Positions 7,936-16,258 of a DNA stretch of 36,017 bases are shown one piece after another (the stretch's first letter is position 1; each line of letters starts with the position of its first letter). The position numbers were made by a program, and so were the translations under genes. The notes under the pieces were generated by a model. It saw nothing but the letters and a program-made list of their open reading frames with translations, had not been told where the DNA came from and ran no database searches. This DNA is from Candidatus Omnitrophota bacterium (GTDB lineage Bacteria; Omnitrophota; Gorgyraeia; Zapsychrales; Fredricksoniimonadaceae): NCBI GenBank assembly GCA_002753465.1, contig PEAF01000014.1, positions 1 through 36,017 on the forward strand, written 5' to 3'.

Positions 7936-8373
7936 TCACTTCACAAATTCAAGCTTGTCGCCCTTGATCTTCCGGTAATAACAACCGAAACGCGTTTGAC
8001 CGACAGCGTCTTTCACGTGACAGGACCCCTTGCCCTTCATATTAACAAGGTAAAGCAATGAGTTCTGTTCGCAATTAACGCGGACTTCGACGATATGCAA
8101 CTCATCACCCGAAGTCTTGCCCTTGATCCAAAGCTCATGACGCGATGTGCTCCAGAATGTGGCGATACCTGATTCGAGCGTATAACGCAGTGCTTTTTCA
8201 TTGGCGTAAGCCAAAATCAACACTTCTTTAGTTGCCGCATCCTGCACAACAACAGGGACAACCGGATCAGGACTTTCGGCCACTTTGCGCAGCTTCTCAA
8301 AGTCAATGATAATACCGTCCTGATTCTCTAAAACATCATGGGTGACCGGACCCTTAAAATCTTTGCGGTTCAT
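7936..8373 (-). CDS. hisI: HisI-like phosphoribosyl-AMP cyclohydrolase, atypical metal site
   Basis: The 145-residue protein aligns by eye with HisI, the third step of histidine biosynthesis: VLILAYANEKALRYTLESG, ATFWSTSRHELWIKGKTSG and the Cys-containing C-terminus. The zinc cysteines are present (C101, C118, C131), although C118 and C131 are 12 residues apart instead of the usual 6. The magnesium motif DCDxD reads NCEQN at 100-104, so all three aspartates are replaced. No other his gene is nearby; the gene heads the homospermidine operon. It may be a valid subfamily or a protein with another substrate. The frame begins at a TTG at 8394, but the ATG at 8373, preceded by GGAGAAGTC, is the better start. 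Confidence 0.8.
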   Translation of the reverse strand: MNRKDFKGPVTHDVLENQDGIIIDFEKLRKVAESPDPVVPVVVQDAATKEVLILAYANEKALRYTLESGIATFWSTSRHELWIKGKTSGDELHIVEVRVNCEQNSLLYLVNMKGKGSCHVKDAVGQTRFGCYYRKIKGDKLEFVK

Positions 8374-8439
8374 GACTTCTCCGTCGGAAAACAAGCATTT
8401 AAGTTTATAGTCAAAAGGAACGAAATGATATTGGTAGGA

Positions 8440-8468
8440 AATTTAACATTAATTAACATCTATTGCAA
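8440..8468 (-). promoter_or_regulatory. Possible promoter of the hisI-hss-decarboxylase operon
   Basis: In the AT-rich gap upstream of the HisI-like gene, the minus strand shows TTGCAA (8468-8463) and TAAATT (8445-8440) with exactly 17 bases between them. This gives a leader of about 60 bases. The boxes are only moderately close to consensus. Confidence 0.4.
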
Positions 8469-8516
8469 TAATAATTTACCTTTAGGACAGGAAAAATCAA
8501 TGTATCCAGATTTTCA

Positions 8517-9200
8517 TTAGAATTTAAAGTTTATACTGCTCGCCACGGCCTCGCCCGCGCCAAAAGCGCCTTCCACATTCACCCAGACCTTAGGCGTGAG
8601 GGGAATGTCCATGCCGAGCACCGCATCAAAGCGACGGTCTTCAGGTGAATAAATGCGGTCGGCATCATTGTTCAGTCGGTGCAGATAATCTGTCGTGCCG
8701 TAGCGCAACCCGGTATATGGCGTGAACTTCTTGAACGCATACGACACCAGCGCAGAACCCTGCCAGTCGTCCAGAATGGCATTATTCTTTTCACCGTTAC
8801 GCTTAACCGTCCGGGGATGGACACTGATATGCTGAAAACCGCTGACCACCTTAACAGGGCCGTTCTCATAAAGCCGCACACGGAAGCCGTAACCGCCGCC
8901 CCAAATAGGATGATCATATTTGATCTTCGTTCCATCCTGGTCAACATGCGTAATGTTCCCGCGCGTCCATTTAAGGTCGAGGGTGAACCAGTCCGTTACG
9001 CCATAGGACAAAAGGACATGGTCCTGCTGGCTCCTCAGATCGCCGTGATCTTTGTTAAGGTCCCGGTCAAGAATGGCGTAATGCTGCAGCCCCCAGAACA
9101 CTTCCTTCTTCAGAGGCATTTTCGTGCCATAAGCGGGTGCCGCTATGGCGGCCGCGGTTGCCATAAAAGAAATTACAGCCAATAAGACGACCTTGCGCAC
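8517..9200 (-). CDS. Small outer-membrane beta-barrel protein
   Basis: The 227-residue protein has a Sec signal peptide (MRKVVLLAVISFMATAAAIAAPA, cleavage near residue 22). Alternating aromatic beta-strands follow, such as WFTLDLKWTRGN, GGYGFRVRLYE, GSALVSYAFKKFTPYTGLRYG and KVWVNVEGAFG, and the chain ends in INFKF, the aromatic C-terminal residue expected for BAM-dependent barrels. An 8- to 10-strand barrel is likely; the ligand is unknown. The start is GTG, set by a perfect AAGGAGG a few bases upstream. It follows the ArsP-like permease by 15 bases, so it may provide the outer-membrane part of that cassette. Confidence 0.75.
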   Translation of the reverse strand: MRKVVLLAVISFMATAAAIAAPAYGTKMPLKKEVFWGLQHYAILDRDLNKDHGDLRSQQDHVLLSYGVTDWFTLDLKWTRGNITHVDQDGTKIKYDHPIWGGGYGFRVRLYENGPVKVVSGFQHISVHPRTVKRNGEKNNAILDDWQGSALVSYAFKKFTPYTGLRYGTTDYLHRLNNDADRIYSPEDRRFDAVLGMDIPLTPKVWVNVEGAFGAGEAVASSINFKF

Positions 9201-9215
9201 AAACCCTCCTTGAAA

Positions 9216-10178
9216 TCAATGAATAAAGAAATGCTGAACCGCGTTGAATAAATATCCAGTTGCTATGATCCCGACGGTCGTGACACCAAAGAATATCAGG
9301 ATAAGCTGCAACCGCATAGCCCGGCGTAGCATCACCGCCTCCGGCAAACTCAGCGCGGCGATGGCCATCATGAACGCCAGGGCCGTGCCCAGAGGGACAC
9401 CCTTCTGGAACAAAGCAATGGCGATCGGCACAATGGCCGCACAACTGCCGTACATCGGCACCCCCACCAAAGTCGCCAAAGGCACCGACCATATGCCCGT
9501 CGACTTTGTTACGGCATCGACCATCGATTGCGGCACGTAATTATGAATAGCCGCTCCCAAGGCGACACCCGCGATGACCCAGATCCATATTTTAGATAAA
9601 ATGGAAACAGCCTCATCCCACCCATACTTTAAACGATCTGTCCACGTGCGTGCTGCGGCTTGCGTCAGATCGACATCACCTACAAGGCCCATATCTTCAA
9701 CAATAAATCGTTCCAGCTTCATCTTCCCGAGGATAAAACCGCAGACGATCCCCAGCACAATGCCGCTGAAAGCATACAACGCTGCGATCTTCCAGCCGAA
9801 GAACCCGGCCATGAGAACCACCACATATTCATTGACCAGCGGTGATGTGATCAGGAAAGAAAAGGTTACACCCAAAGGCGCGCCGGCTTTAAGGAAGGTA
9901 AAGAAAATTGGAATAGATGAACAGGAACAAAATGGCGTGACCGCCCCGAAAATGGCGGCCGCCACATAACCCATGCCGCCGGGCAAACTCATCCACCGGC
10001 GAATGCGTTCAGCGGGAATAAAAGTGCGTACCACACCGATGATAAAAATAAGCGCGACCAGAAGCACCGTGATCTTGACGGTGTCGTAAAAAAAGAATTC
10101 CACCGTTGACCCCCAGCGCGAAGCAGGGTCAAGCCGCAGCACATCGGCGACCAGCCAGCGGCTGAATATCAGCAGCAT
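9216..10178 (-). CDS. ArsP/DUF318-type permease
   Basis: This 320-residue membrane protein has about eight hydrophobic segments. The family signature GAVTPFCSCSSIPIF is followed by SFLITSPLVNEY. The repeat half carries GVPMYGSCAAIVPIA and ALSLPEAVMLRRAM. Members of this family (PF03773) include the organoarsenical exporter ArsP and putative Cu/Zn efflux permeases. The paired cysteines of TPFCSC are thought to handle soft metals or thiol-reactive compounds. A transport substrate cannot be chosen from sequence. Its ATG overlaps the end of the Cys-rich peptide gene by 10 bases, and a small beta-barrel gene follows, so the three are probably one cassette. Confidence 0.88.
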   Translation of the reverse strand: MLLIFSRWLVADVLRLDPASRWGSTVEFFFYDTVKITVLLVALIFIIGVVRTFIPAERIRRWMSLPGGMGYVAAAIFGAVTPFCSCSSIPIFFTFLKAGAPLGVTFSFLITSPLVNEYVVVLMAGFFGWKIAALYAFSGIVLGIVCGFILGKMKLERFIVEDMGLVGDVDLTQAAARTWTDRLKYGWDEAVSILSKIWIWVIAGVALGAAIHNYVPQSMVDAVTKSTGIWSVPLATLVGVPMYGSCAAIVPIAIALFQKGVPLGTALAFMMAIAALSLPEAVMLRRAMRLQLILIFFGVTTVGIIATGYLFNAVQHFFIH

Positions 10179-10321
10179 GAAGACTTCTTGTCATCCTTGG
10201 ACTTCGGCCCGCAGCAGCAACCGCAGCTATCCTTGGCCTTAGTTTCCATTTTCTTGTCCAGCGATTCAAATAAACGCGCGAAGAAACCTTTTTTCTCATT
10301 CGGATTCTTATTCTCTGCCAT
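10169..10321 (-). CDS. 50-residue Cys-rich peptide coupled to the ArsP-like permease
   Basis: This short gene was found by reading the minus strand directly. ATG at 10321 is preceded by AAGGAG with 6 bases of spacing, and the frame runs 50 codons to TGA at 10169. The peptide begins MAENKNPNEKKGFFARLFES, continues with a basic amphipathic helix (LDKKMETKAK), and has two cysteine clusters: SCGCCCGPK and a C-terminal SSCC. The cysteines suggest a soft-metal or arsenical-binding chaperone for the permease, whose start codon lies inside its last codons. Short Cys-ending peptides next to such permeases are known to me only as a general pattern, so the function is inference. Confidence 0.75.
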   Translation of the reverse strand: MAENKNPNEKKGFFARLFESLDKKMETKAKDSCGCCCGPKSKDDKKSSCC

Positions 10322-10337
10322 ACGTCGCTCCTTATTA

Positions 10338-10366
10338 TTGGTTTTCCATTTTACAATTTCTATGTT
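10338..10366 (+). promoter_or_regulatory. Possible promoter of tRNA-Arg
   Basis: TTGGTT (10338-10343) and TATGTT (10361-10366) are 17 bases apart, about 15 bases before the tRNA. Both boxes are weak matches, but the spacing and position suit a tRNA promoter. It lies back to back with the Cys-rich peptide gene. Confidence 0.35.
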
Positions 10367-10381
10367 ACTATTTCTTCCGAT

Positions 10382-10456
10382 GTCCCCTTAGCTCAACGGA
10401 TAGAGCACGAGCCTCCGAAGCTTGGGATGTGGGTTCGATTCCCCCAGGGGGCGCCA
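10382..10456 (+). tRNA. tRNA-Arg (anticodon CCG)
   Basis: A cloverleaf can be drawn by hand. The acceptor stem is GTCCCCT with AGGGGGC, the D arm is GCTC/GAGC, and the anticodon stem is CGAGC/GCTTG with loop CTCCGAA, giving anticodon CCG at 10415-10417, which reads CGG. The T loop is TTCGATT. The CCA end (10454-10456) is encoded. The T stem GTGGG/CCCCC contains one T-C mismatch at its second pair, which is unusual. The tRNA stands alone on the plus strand. Confidence 0.92.
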
Positions 10457-10462
10457 TTATAC

Positions 10463-10516
10463 ACAAAAGCCTTTTTGTTAGAATGAACGTCCCATTCTAC
10501 ACAAGAAGGCTTTTGT
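10463..10516. terminator. Shared hairpin terminator between tRNA-Arg and the porin-like gene
   Basis: ACAAAAGCCTT (10463-10473) and AAGGCTTTTGT (10506-10516) form an 11-bp stem. It is extended inward, after a small bulge, by TTGT/ACAA and TAGAATG/CATTCTA. A TTTTA tail follows on the plus side and CTTTTGTGTAT on the minus side. The structure begins 6 bases after the tRNA and ends 6 bases from the stop of the convergent porin-like gene, so it probably works in both directions. Confidence 0.75.
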
Positions 10517-10522
10517 TTTACC

Positions 10523-13033
10523 TCAAAATCTCTTCTGATACGACATGCGCACGATATGTTCCGTACTGAGAACCGGTGCGGCATAAAATCCCAATGCCGG
10601 GTTCGTCATGGACGTATCCACAATATACGCGGGACCGACCCCGTACGATAAGGCGAAAATATTGTTCTTGCGGGCCACGTAACGAGCCTCCAGAAATACA
10701 TTGTGATACGTACGATATTTCAATATCGGGTTCGCAGAATTCAGCATATTCAGGTCATACCCGCGGGACATGGTATAGCGCGCATAGAAACCCAGTTGCT
10801 TGTTCGGCACCAGCGACGTCTCAAAACCGACGTGGTTCATGTTGTCATCGATCTGTCCGGCAAACTTATTGGGATTACGCGTATAGTCCACATAAACGTC
10901 CCAGATGGCCGTCGGCTGCAAATGAAGTCCAGTCTTGATAATATTGTGATAGGCGTACGGCGCCCGGGGGAAAATGGTCTGATTATAAAGGAACGGGACC
11001 GGGACGCGGTAAACAAGCCCATTGTCGGTGAAAGTCCTGAAGCTGGCATTGCTGTAATTGCCCTCCGGAAAATTGTCCGTCCCCAATGCCATATCATTGG
11101 AATATTCCCACACGCCATTCACATCCGCCCAATCGGATAATTCATAACGCGCGCCCATCGAGCCCGTCTTAAGATTGGCATCTTTGCCGCCCTCGACATC
11201 GCGGCTTAACAAATTCTCGCCAGTACTCCCCGACGTAATATAAGGATCGACGCCTGCCGTTGTCGGGGGGACGCTATGCAATACGCCCAAAGCCTTCGCG
11301 CTTAATTTATCCGTGGCCTTATATTCCCAGGCCGTGCGCGAGACCGTCTCGATCTTCTTACGATGTTCATTTGCCGCTACGTAGCGTACGTCAGCCATAC
11401 CATCGACCTTGCCGTCCACCAACGTTGTGTTACCGCGCCAGCCTACGACATTACGCCCGTAATCAAGCCCGTTGCCGATCGCGAAAGCCTCAACATCCGC
11501 CTCACCCATGGTCGCACCGGGAATGCCGGGCATTTTACGGTACGGTGACGGATAATACGTCAGATGCCGGCTCCAGTACGCATCGTTGCGCGTAGCATGA
11601 TAATTCGAAAGGCTGGACTCAAAGTTCTGGTCCATACGTCCGAAGAAAAGTTTGGTCTTGTAAAAATCCCCGGCACCTTCCGCGCGTTTCTGCGCCAGGT
11701 AATCTGTTTTAAGAACATCGACTGCACTGGAGATCGCCTCAACAGAAGCGTAATAAGCCTGGCCTTCCTGCTTGGTACGATAATCATGGTTCGTCCAGTC
11801 ATTACGGCTCTCTGACTGACTGATCTGTGCCTGTATCTTAACATTCTCCACAGGCTCAATACCAGTATCAACGCTGCCGACAAAATTTTTCTTGTCGATA
11901 TCCTTATTGATCAGCCCTAGATGCATATTACCTGTGCCGCCGACATAAAGTTGATCGCCGATGAATCGCTTGACCCGCATGCTGCCGGGGACCGCCGTAA
12001 TTTCACTGTAATCCTGCCACAACGTTTTGGGTGAAGCCACGGTCGCCTTCAGCGTTGTATCCTCATCCGGCTTCATATCAACCGCCACACCACGCAAGGC
12101 CGTCAAACGTGTCCCGTCACTGTCACGCGCCATGAATGCCAATCCGCGGTCCCATGAACCTTTGAAATAATCCTGCGGGATAGGCGTCGTATCCAAATGC
12201 CCTGCCTGCCAATCGTCGATCCACGGGCTTTCTTCCCACCAGCTTTTATTGTTGGATAGCCTTAAAGGATCATCTGTGGTCAGGGCCTGATCCTGATAAG
12301 CCATGGGGAAAAGACGGATCTTGCCCGTGTCGCCAGGCTTCAAGTCGACCCACAACTCCCGGATGGGCTGAAAGGTATTCTTGACGTTCAGATCAGGGAT
12401 ATCGAACCGGTCGCCGAACGTCGATGTAAGGCTGGTGCCCGGGACCGTGTTATGCTTGACCTTGGTCTCCGGCGGGGCTAACCCGTCACCGATCAAGTTC
12501 GTCGTATAAATACGGTTCAGTGTATACCCGTTGTTCCCCCAGAACAAGTGCTGAACGGTCAACGTGTCATTGCCCCAGACGCCGGTCACGGTCGTCGGCG
12601 CCGTCTTGCCTGTATAACTCCACGGGTCCACGGTCAAATTCAAATGCAGGGCCACCGCATCTGTCACAGCGGCATCGACCACAAGTTTAATCCGGTCATA
12701 GATCGCGGGATCATACGTGTTTTGACGGTTATTCAAGGCGTCACTATTTAAAAGGCGCCAGTTGCGCTCATTAAGATCAGCATTCGAACGGTTAAAAATG
12801 GTCTGGCCATTGGATTCAATGCCAAAAGAAGCACGCACCTCTCCCGAAATCTTTACCTTCTTATCAAAGTTTTCCGGGATGAAATGACCAAATTCCTGCT
12901 GGTAAGTCTCCATAACGGCATTAACGATCTCATCGCGTGTCGCCCACGGGCCTGTAGCCTGCTGAGCCGAGCACACATCCGTCATAAATAGGAGAAAAGC
13001 GCATAAAAAGAATATTGCGACATTCTTGAACAT
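10523..13033 (-). CDS. Large porin-like outer-membrane beta-barrel protein
   Basis: The 836-residue protein has a signal peptide ending in DVCSA (about residue 23) and a C-terminus typical of outer-membrane barrels (EHIVRMSYQKRF). A region near residues 28-60 (TRDEIVNAVMETYQQEFGHFIPENFDKK) may be a short periplasmic helix. The rest is rich in aromatic, Asn, Asp and Thr residues with repeated amphipathic strands, for example NVFLEARYVARKNNIFALSYGVG near the end. This suggests a barrel of 16 or more strands with long loops. I do not recognise a named family. Nearby genes give no hint of a substrate. It has its own likely promoter and shares a terminator with tRNA-Arg, so it is probably monocistronic. 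Confidence 0.75.
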   Translation of the reverse strand: MFKNVAIFFLCAFLLFMTDVCSAQQATGPWATRDEIVNAVMETYQQEFGHFIPENFDKKVKISGEVRASFGIESNGQTIFNRSNADLNERNWRLLNSDALNNRQNTYDPAIYDRIKLVVDAAVTDAVALHLNLTVDPWSYTGKTAPTTVTGVWGNDTLTVQHLFWGNNGYTLNRIYTTNLIGDGLAPPETKVKHNTVPGTSLTSTFGDRFDIPDLNVKNTFQPIRELWVDLKPGDTGKIRLFPMAYQDQALTTDDPLRLSNNKSWWEESPWIDDWQAGHLDTTPIPQDYFKGSWDRGLAFMARDSDGTRLTALRGVAVDMKPDEDTTLKATVASPKTLWQDYSEITAVPGSMRVKRFIGDQLYVGGTGNMHLGLINKDIDKKNFVGSVDTGIEPVENVKIQAQISQSESRNDWTNHDYRTKQEGQAYYASVEAISSAVDVLKTDYLAQKRAEGAGDFYKTKLFFGRMDQNFESSLSNYHATRNDAYWSRHLTYYPSPYRKMPGIPGATMGEADVEAFAIGNGLDYGRNVVGWRGNTTLVDGKVDGMADVRYVAANEHRKKIETVSRTAWEYKATDKLSAKALGVLHSVPPTTAGVDPYITSGSTGENLLSRDVEGGKDANLKTGSMGARYELSDWADVNGVWEYSNDMALGTDNFPEGNYSNASFRTFTDNGLVYRVPVPFLYNQTIFPRAPYAYHNIIKTGLHLQPTAIWDVYVDYTRNPNKFAGQIDDNMNHVGFETSLVPNKQLGFYARYTMSRGYDLNMLNSANPILKYRTYHNVFLEARYVARKNNIFALSYGVGPAYIVDTSMTNPALGFYAAPVLSTEHIVRMSYQKRF

Positions 13034-13060
13034 GTTATTTCCGTAGTTGTGTTGTCAGGA

Positions 13061-13089
13061 AATATATACTATATATGATAATAAATCAA
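13061..13089 (-). promoter_or_regulatory. Promoter of the porin-like gene
   Basis: On the minus strand TTGATT (13089-13084) and TATATT (13066-13061) are separated by 17 bases in a very AT-rich stretch. The predicted start gives a leader of roughly 20 bases before the ATG at 13033. The Shine-Dalgarno (ACGGAAA) is weak. Confidence 0.5.
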
Positions 13090-13114
13090 TATCAGGCGAG
13101 AAACAAGATGAAAA

Positions 13115-15010
13115 TCAAGAAGTTCTGATGGCTTCCAACTCTTCCCAGCGCTTATATGATTCAAGGATCTCAAAGGCAACGGCCGCTGACCTGGCATTCA
13201 CACGGGCAACCTCGGCGGCATCTTTCTTATAAAACTCCACATCAGCCAAAAGCGCGCAAAGCGCCGTCTGCTCGGCTTCCAGCTTTTCGATCTTCTTGGG
13301 TAAATTCTCAAGGTCACGGCTGTCTTTAAACGATAACTTATTGAGTGTCCGCGGCTTTTCGATCTTCGGTTCATCCTTGAGCGGTTCTAGCTCTACGGGC
13401 GGCTTCGTTTTCCCTGACTTACGCTGCGCCAGCCAATCGTCATACCCGCCCGGGTATTCATTGGCCTCGCCGCCGCCCTCAAGCACAATGGTTGAGGTGA
13501 CAACATTGTTCAAGAAGGAACGGTCATGACTGACAATGATAAGCGTGCCGGCATAGGCGACCAGAAGGTCTTCCAATAGTTCCAGCGTTTCCATATCAAG
13601 GTCATTCGTAGGCTCATCCATGACCAGCAAATTGGAAGGCTGCGTAAAAAGACGCGCCAGCAAAAGGCGGTTACGCTCGCCGCCCGAAAGCACTTTCACG
13701 GGCGTACGCGCCCGGTCAGGTGAAAAAAGGAATTCCTGCAGATACCCGATAATATGCCGCGGCTTGCCATTGACCATGACCGTCTCGCTTTGACCGGCGA
13801 CATTTTCCATCACGGTCTTCTCTTCATCAATGGCCTCACGCATCTGATCGAAATACGCGATCTGAAGTTCAGTGCCGAAACGCGCGGTTCCCTTCGTAGG
13901 CGTATGCTTACCCAGGAGGATGCGCAGTAGCGTCGTTTTGCCGGAACCGTTCGGCCCGATCAAACCGATCTTATCGCCGCGCATGATATTCGTTGAAAAA
14001 TCCCGGATCAGGCATTTATCGTCATAGGTCTGTCCGATACGCGAAGCTTTAATGACAAGATGCCCGGAAATATCCGCTTCCTGCACGCGAAACCTCGCCT
14101 GGCCTTCACGCGCCCGTCGGGCTTTGCGCTCAACGCGCATTTCTTCCAAAGCCTTAACACGGCCTTCATTGCGACAGCGACGGGCCTTCACGCCGCGCCG
14201 CACCCAGACCTCTTCCTCGGCCAGCCTCTTGTCAAATACAGCCTGTGAGGTCTCCTCCATCTGCAACGCCAATTCTTTACGCTCCAGGAAAGTTTTATAA
14301 TCACACGCCCAGCTCATCAGCCGCCCGCGGTCAAGCTCCAGGATACGGGTCGTGACATTTTCCATGAACATGCGGTCATGCGTAACGAAAAAGACGGTGC
14401 CGGCATAACTTTTCAAGAAACCTTCCAGCCAGTCGATCGAATCAATATCAAGGTGATTGGTCGGCTCATCTAAAAGTAACACATCCGGCTTAAGGACCAG
14501 CGCCCGCGCTAAAAGCACGCGGCGCTTCTGCCCGCCGGATAAATGCGCCATTTCCATATCCGGATCAAGCTTCATTTTAGCAATGGCCTGCTCGATCTGA
14601 TGGTCAAGTTCCCAACTGTGCGTACGGTCCAATTCAGACTGCAGGACATCCAGCCGGTGCATCAGCTCAGGCGACTGATCCGTATGCAATTGATGCGTCA
14701 CGTGGTGATAATCGCTGAGCAGCCTGGCGCGATCCCCTAGACCTGATGCCACCATATCAAAAACATCCCCGGTCATATCCCGCGGCACTTCCTGTGGCAG
14801 ATACGCGACCACGAGTCCTTTTTGAAATGACACGCTCCCCACATCTACTCCCAGCTTACCCGCCAGGACCTTCATGAGCGTGGTCTTACCGGTGCCGTTA
14901 CGGCCCAAGAGCGCAATGCGCTCACCTGCCTCGATCTGCAGCGAGAGTTTATCAAAAAGTTTCGGCCCGCCGAAGGCGAGGGTTATTTCAGAAAGACTGA
15001 TGAGTGACAT
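13115..15010 (-). CDS. uup: Uup-type ABC-F ATPase
   Basis: The 631-residue cytoplasmic protein has two ATP-binding cassettes and no membrane segments. Walker A motifs are GRNGTGKTT (near residue 36) and GPNGSGKTT (near 350), and the signature motifs are LSGGQKRR and LSGGERNR. Both cassettes have Walker B DEPTNHLD/DEPTNDLD. The C-terminal 100 residues form the charged coiled coil of the Uup subfamily (LSFKDSRDLENLPKKIEKLEAEQ region). ABC-F proteins act on ribosomes or, for Uup, have also been tied to DNA branched intermediates and transposon excision. Its stop-to-start distance from the preceding small HTH-like gene is 8 bases, so the two are co-transcribed. Confidence 0.92.
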   Translation of the reverse strand: MSLISLSEITLAFGGPKLFDKLSLQIEAGERIALLGRNGTGKTTLMKVLAGKLGVDVGSVSFQKGLVVAYLPQEVPRDMTGDVFDMVASGLGDRARLLSDYHHVTHQLHTDQSPELMHRLDVLQSELDRTHSWELDHQIEQAIAKMKLDPDMEMAHLSGGQKRRVLLARALVLKPDVLLLDEPTNHLDIDSIDWLEGFLKSYAGTVFFVTHDRMFMENVTTRILELDRGRLMSWACDYKTFLERKELALQMEETSQAVFDKRLAEEEVWVRRGVKARRCRNEGRVKALEEMRVERKARRAREGQARFRVQEADISGHLVIKASRIGQTYDDKCLIRDFSTNIMRGDKIGLIGPNGSGKTTLLRILLGKHTPTKGTARFGTELQIAYFDQMREAIDEEKTVMENVAGQSETVMVNGKPRHIIGYLQEFLFSPDRARTPVKVLSGGERNRLLLARLFTQPSNLLVMDEPTNDLDMETLELLEDLLVAYAGTLIIVSHDRSFLNNVVTSTIVLEGGGEANEYPGGYDDWLAQRKSGKTKPPVELEPLKDEPKIEKPRTLNKLSFKDSRDLENLPKKIEKLEAEQTALCALLADVEFYKKDAAEVARVNARSAAVAFEILESYKRWEELEAIRTS

Positions 15011-15018
15011 GATGATCT

Positions 15019-15243
15019 CTAGTAATTGAACAATTCTTTAAGGGTAAGTGCCTGTGGTGCGGGGAGCTTGGCGAACGCACGCATGATCTTGTATTTAATA
15101 TTTAATGAAATACGACGGCCTTTGCAGGCTTTGTTGACCATCTTAAACGATAGCTGCTCCGTCGATGCTTTGACAAGGTCAGCATGCGTAATACCAAGCT
15201 TGGTCATGATCGCTTCTAAAGGCTGCGGTCCAAGTTCTTCCAT
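15019..15243 (-). CDS. Small HTH-like protein upstream of uup
   Basis: About 74 residues, basic and helical: LGPQPLEAIMTKLGITHADLV, followed by STEQLSFKMVNKACKGRRISLNIKYKIMRAF. The pattern of a helix, a turn and a second helix, with a GRRIS segment and a conserved-looking tail TLKELFNY, resembles a small DNA- or RNA-binding helix-turn-helix. I do not know a named family. Two ATGs lie two codons apart. The second (15243) is favoured because AGAGG stands 8 bases before it. It is sandwiched closely between the RlmI-like methyltransferase and uup, so a role in translation or nucleic-acid metabolism is plausible. Confidence 0.7.
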   Translation of the reverse strand: MEELGPQPLEAIMTKLGITHADLVKASTEQLSFKMVNKACKGRRISLNIKYKIMRAFAKLPAPQALTLKELFNY

Positions 15244-15263
15244 TTTCATTCCCTCTTTCTAAA

Positions 15264-16205
15264 TTAAAACTCGACAAGAACAGCTGTCAGGCAACTCTCC
15301 GCCATAAAACCTGTTCCCGGAAAGTCAACATCCTGCCCCAGGGGCTGCATCTTTTTGATCTGCCGGCCGCGTGAAGCCCCTTTGACCATATTCTGCAGAT
15401 TCGAATACAGCATTTCACTGTGATTGGTCGCCGCGAAGAGCACACCTTTAGGCTCAAGGACTTTAACCGCCATCTCGATAACGCGCGGCAGGTCGTTCTT
15501 CACGCTGAAAATACGCCCGTCATAACGCGCGAAAGACGGCGGATCAAGGATGATCATGTCAAAAAAGTTCTCTTTTTTGATCGCGCGCTCCAGATATTCA
15601 ACCGCATCAGCGCGAATAAATTCATTCTTCTCCGGCACAAGGCCGTTCAATTCATAATTCACGCGCCCGCGGTCAAGGACCTTGCGGCTGACATCCACAT
15701 TCACCAGCGCCGACGCCCCCTGCTTGCGGCAATGAACGCCGAAAGCGCATGTGTACGAAAAAAGGTTCAGCACCTTGCGTCCTTGAGCCATGCCCGCCAC
15801 CTTATGCCGGTTGGCACGCATATCCAGAAAAAGCCCGGTATTCAATGTGTCGTTGAGCTCAACCTGAAACTTCACGCCATGTTCTTCAACAACCGTTGAA
15901 GATACGCCGTCGATCCATACATCAAAGCCGATCCCTTCGGGCCTGGGTGTGGCGCTCTGCGTCCTGTCCTTGACGACAAAATAAACGCCACCGAGTGATC
16001 TTACAAAATCAATGAGGACCGTCTTTTCTTCCAGCCAGCGGGGTTCAAAGATCTGCGCCACAAAATGAGATGCATGCTGTTCGAGCACCAACCCGTCAAG
16101 GTCATCCCCGTAACCATTCACCAAGCGAATGGCATTGGTATAAGCCCTTAAAGGCTCACGTTGCTGATAGGCTTTCTGAAGTAAGGTTGTTGTCTGGTCT
16201 GTCAT
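15264..16205 (-). CDS. RlmI-like class I SAM methyltransferase (short form)
   Basis: The 313-residue protein matches the COG1092 family of 23S rRNA m5C methyltransferases: an N-terminal EEHGVKFQVELNDTLNTGLFLDMRANR segment, the SAM site VLNLFSYTCAFGV, and the catalytic DPPSFAR, which is unusual in class I enzymes and typical of this family. The family's usual N-terminal PUA domain appears to be absent, since the chain begins shortly before the second domain. Whether the target is rRNA cannot be settled. The frame opens at a TTG at 16235; the ATG at 16205 is preferred, although no strong Shine-Dalgarno is visible. The structured repeat at 16259-16385 lies between it and rho. Confidence 0.85.
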   Translation of the reverse strand: MTDQTTTLLQKAYQQREPLRAYTNAIRLVNGYGDDLDGLVLEQHASHFVAQIFEPRWLEEKTVLIDFVRSLGGVYFVVKDRTQSATPRPEGIGFDVWIDGVSSTVVEEHGVKFQVELNDTLNTGLFLDMRANRHKVAGMAQGRKVLNLFSYTCAFGVHCRKQGASALVNVDVSRKVLDRGRVNYELNGLVPEKNEFIRADAVEYLERAIKKENFFDMIILDPPSFARYDGRIFSVKNDLPRVIEMAVKVLEPKGVLFAATNHSEMLYSNLQNMVKGASRGRQIKKMQPLGQDVDFPGTGFMAESCLTAVLVEF

Positions 16206-16258
16206 ATCGTTTAAAAAAGTTGCTGCGTTTAACAACGTCGTCGAATTACCTGTTTTTA

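Noticed and set aside
9067-9492. Minus-strand frame of 141 codons across the permease/barrel junction
   Set aside because: Different frame from both recognised genes, odd composition rich in Gly, His and Asp, and no start signal.
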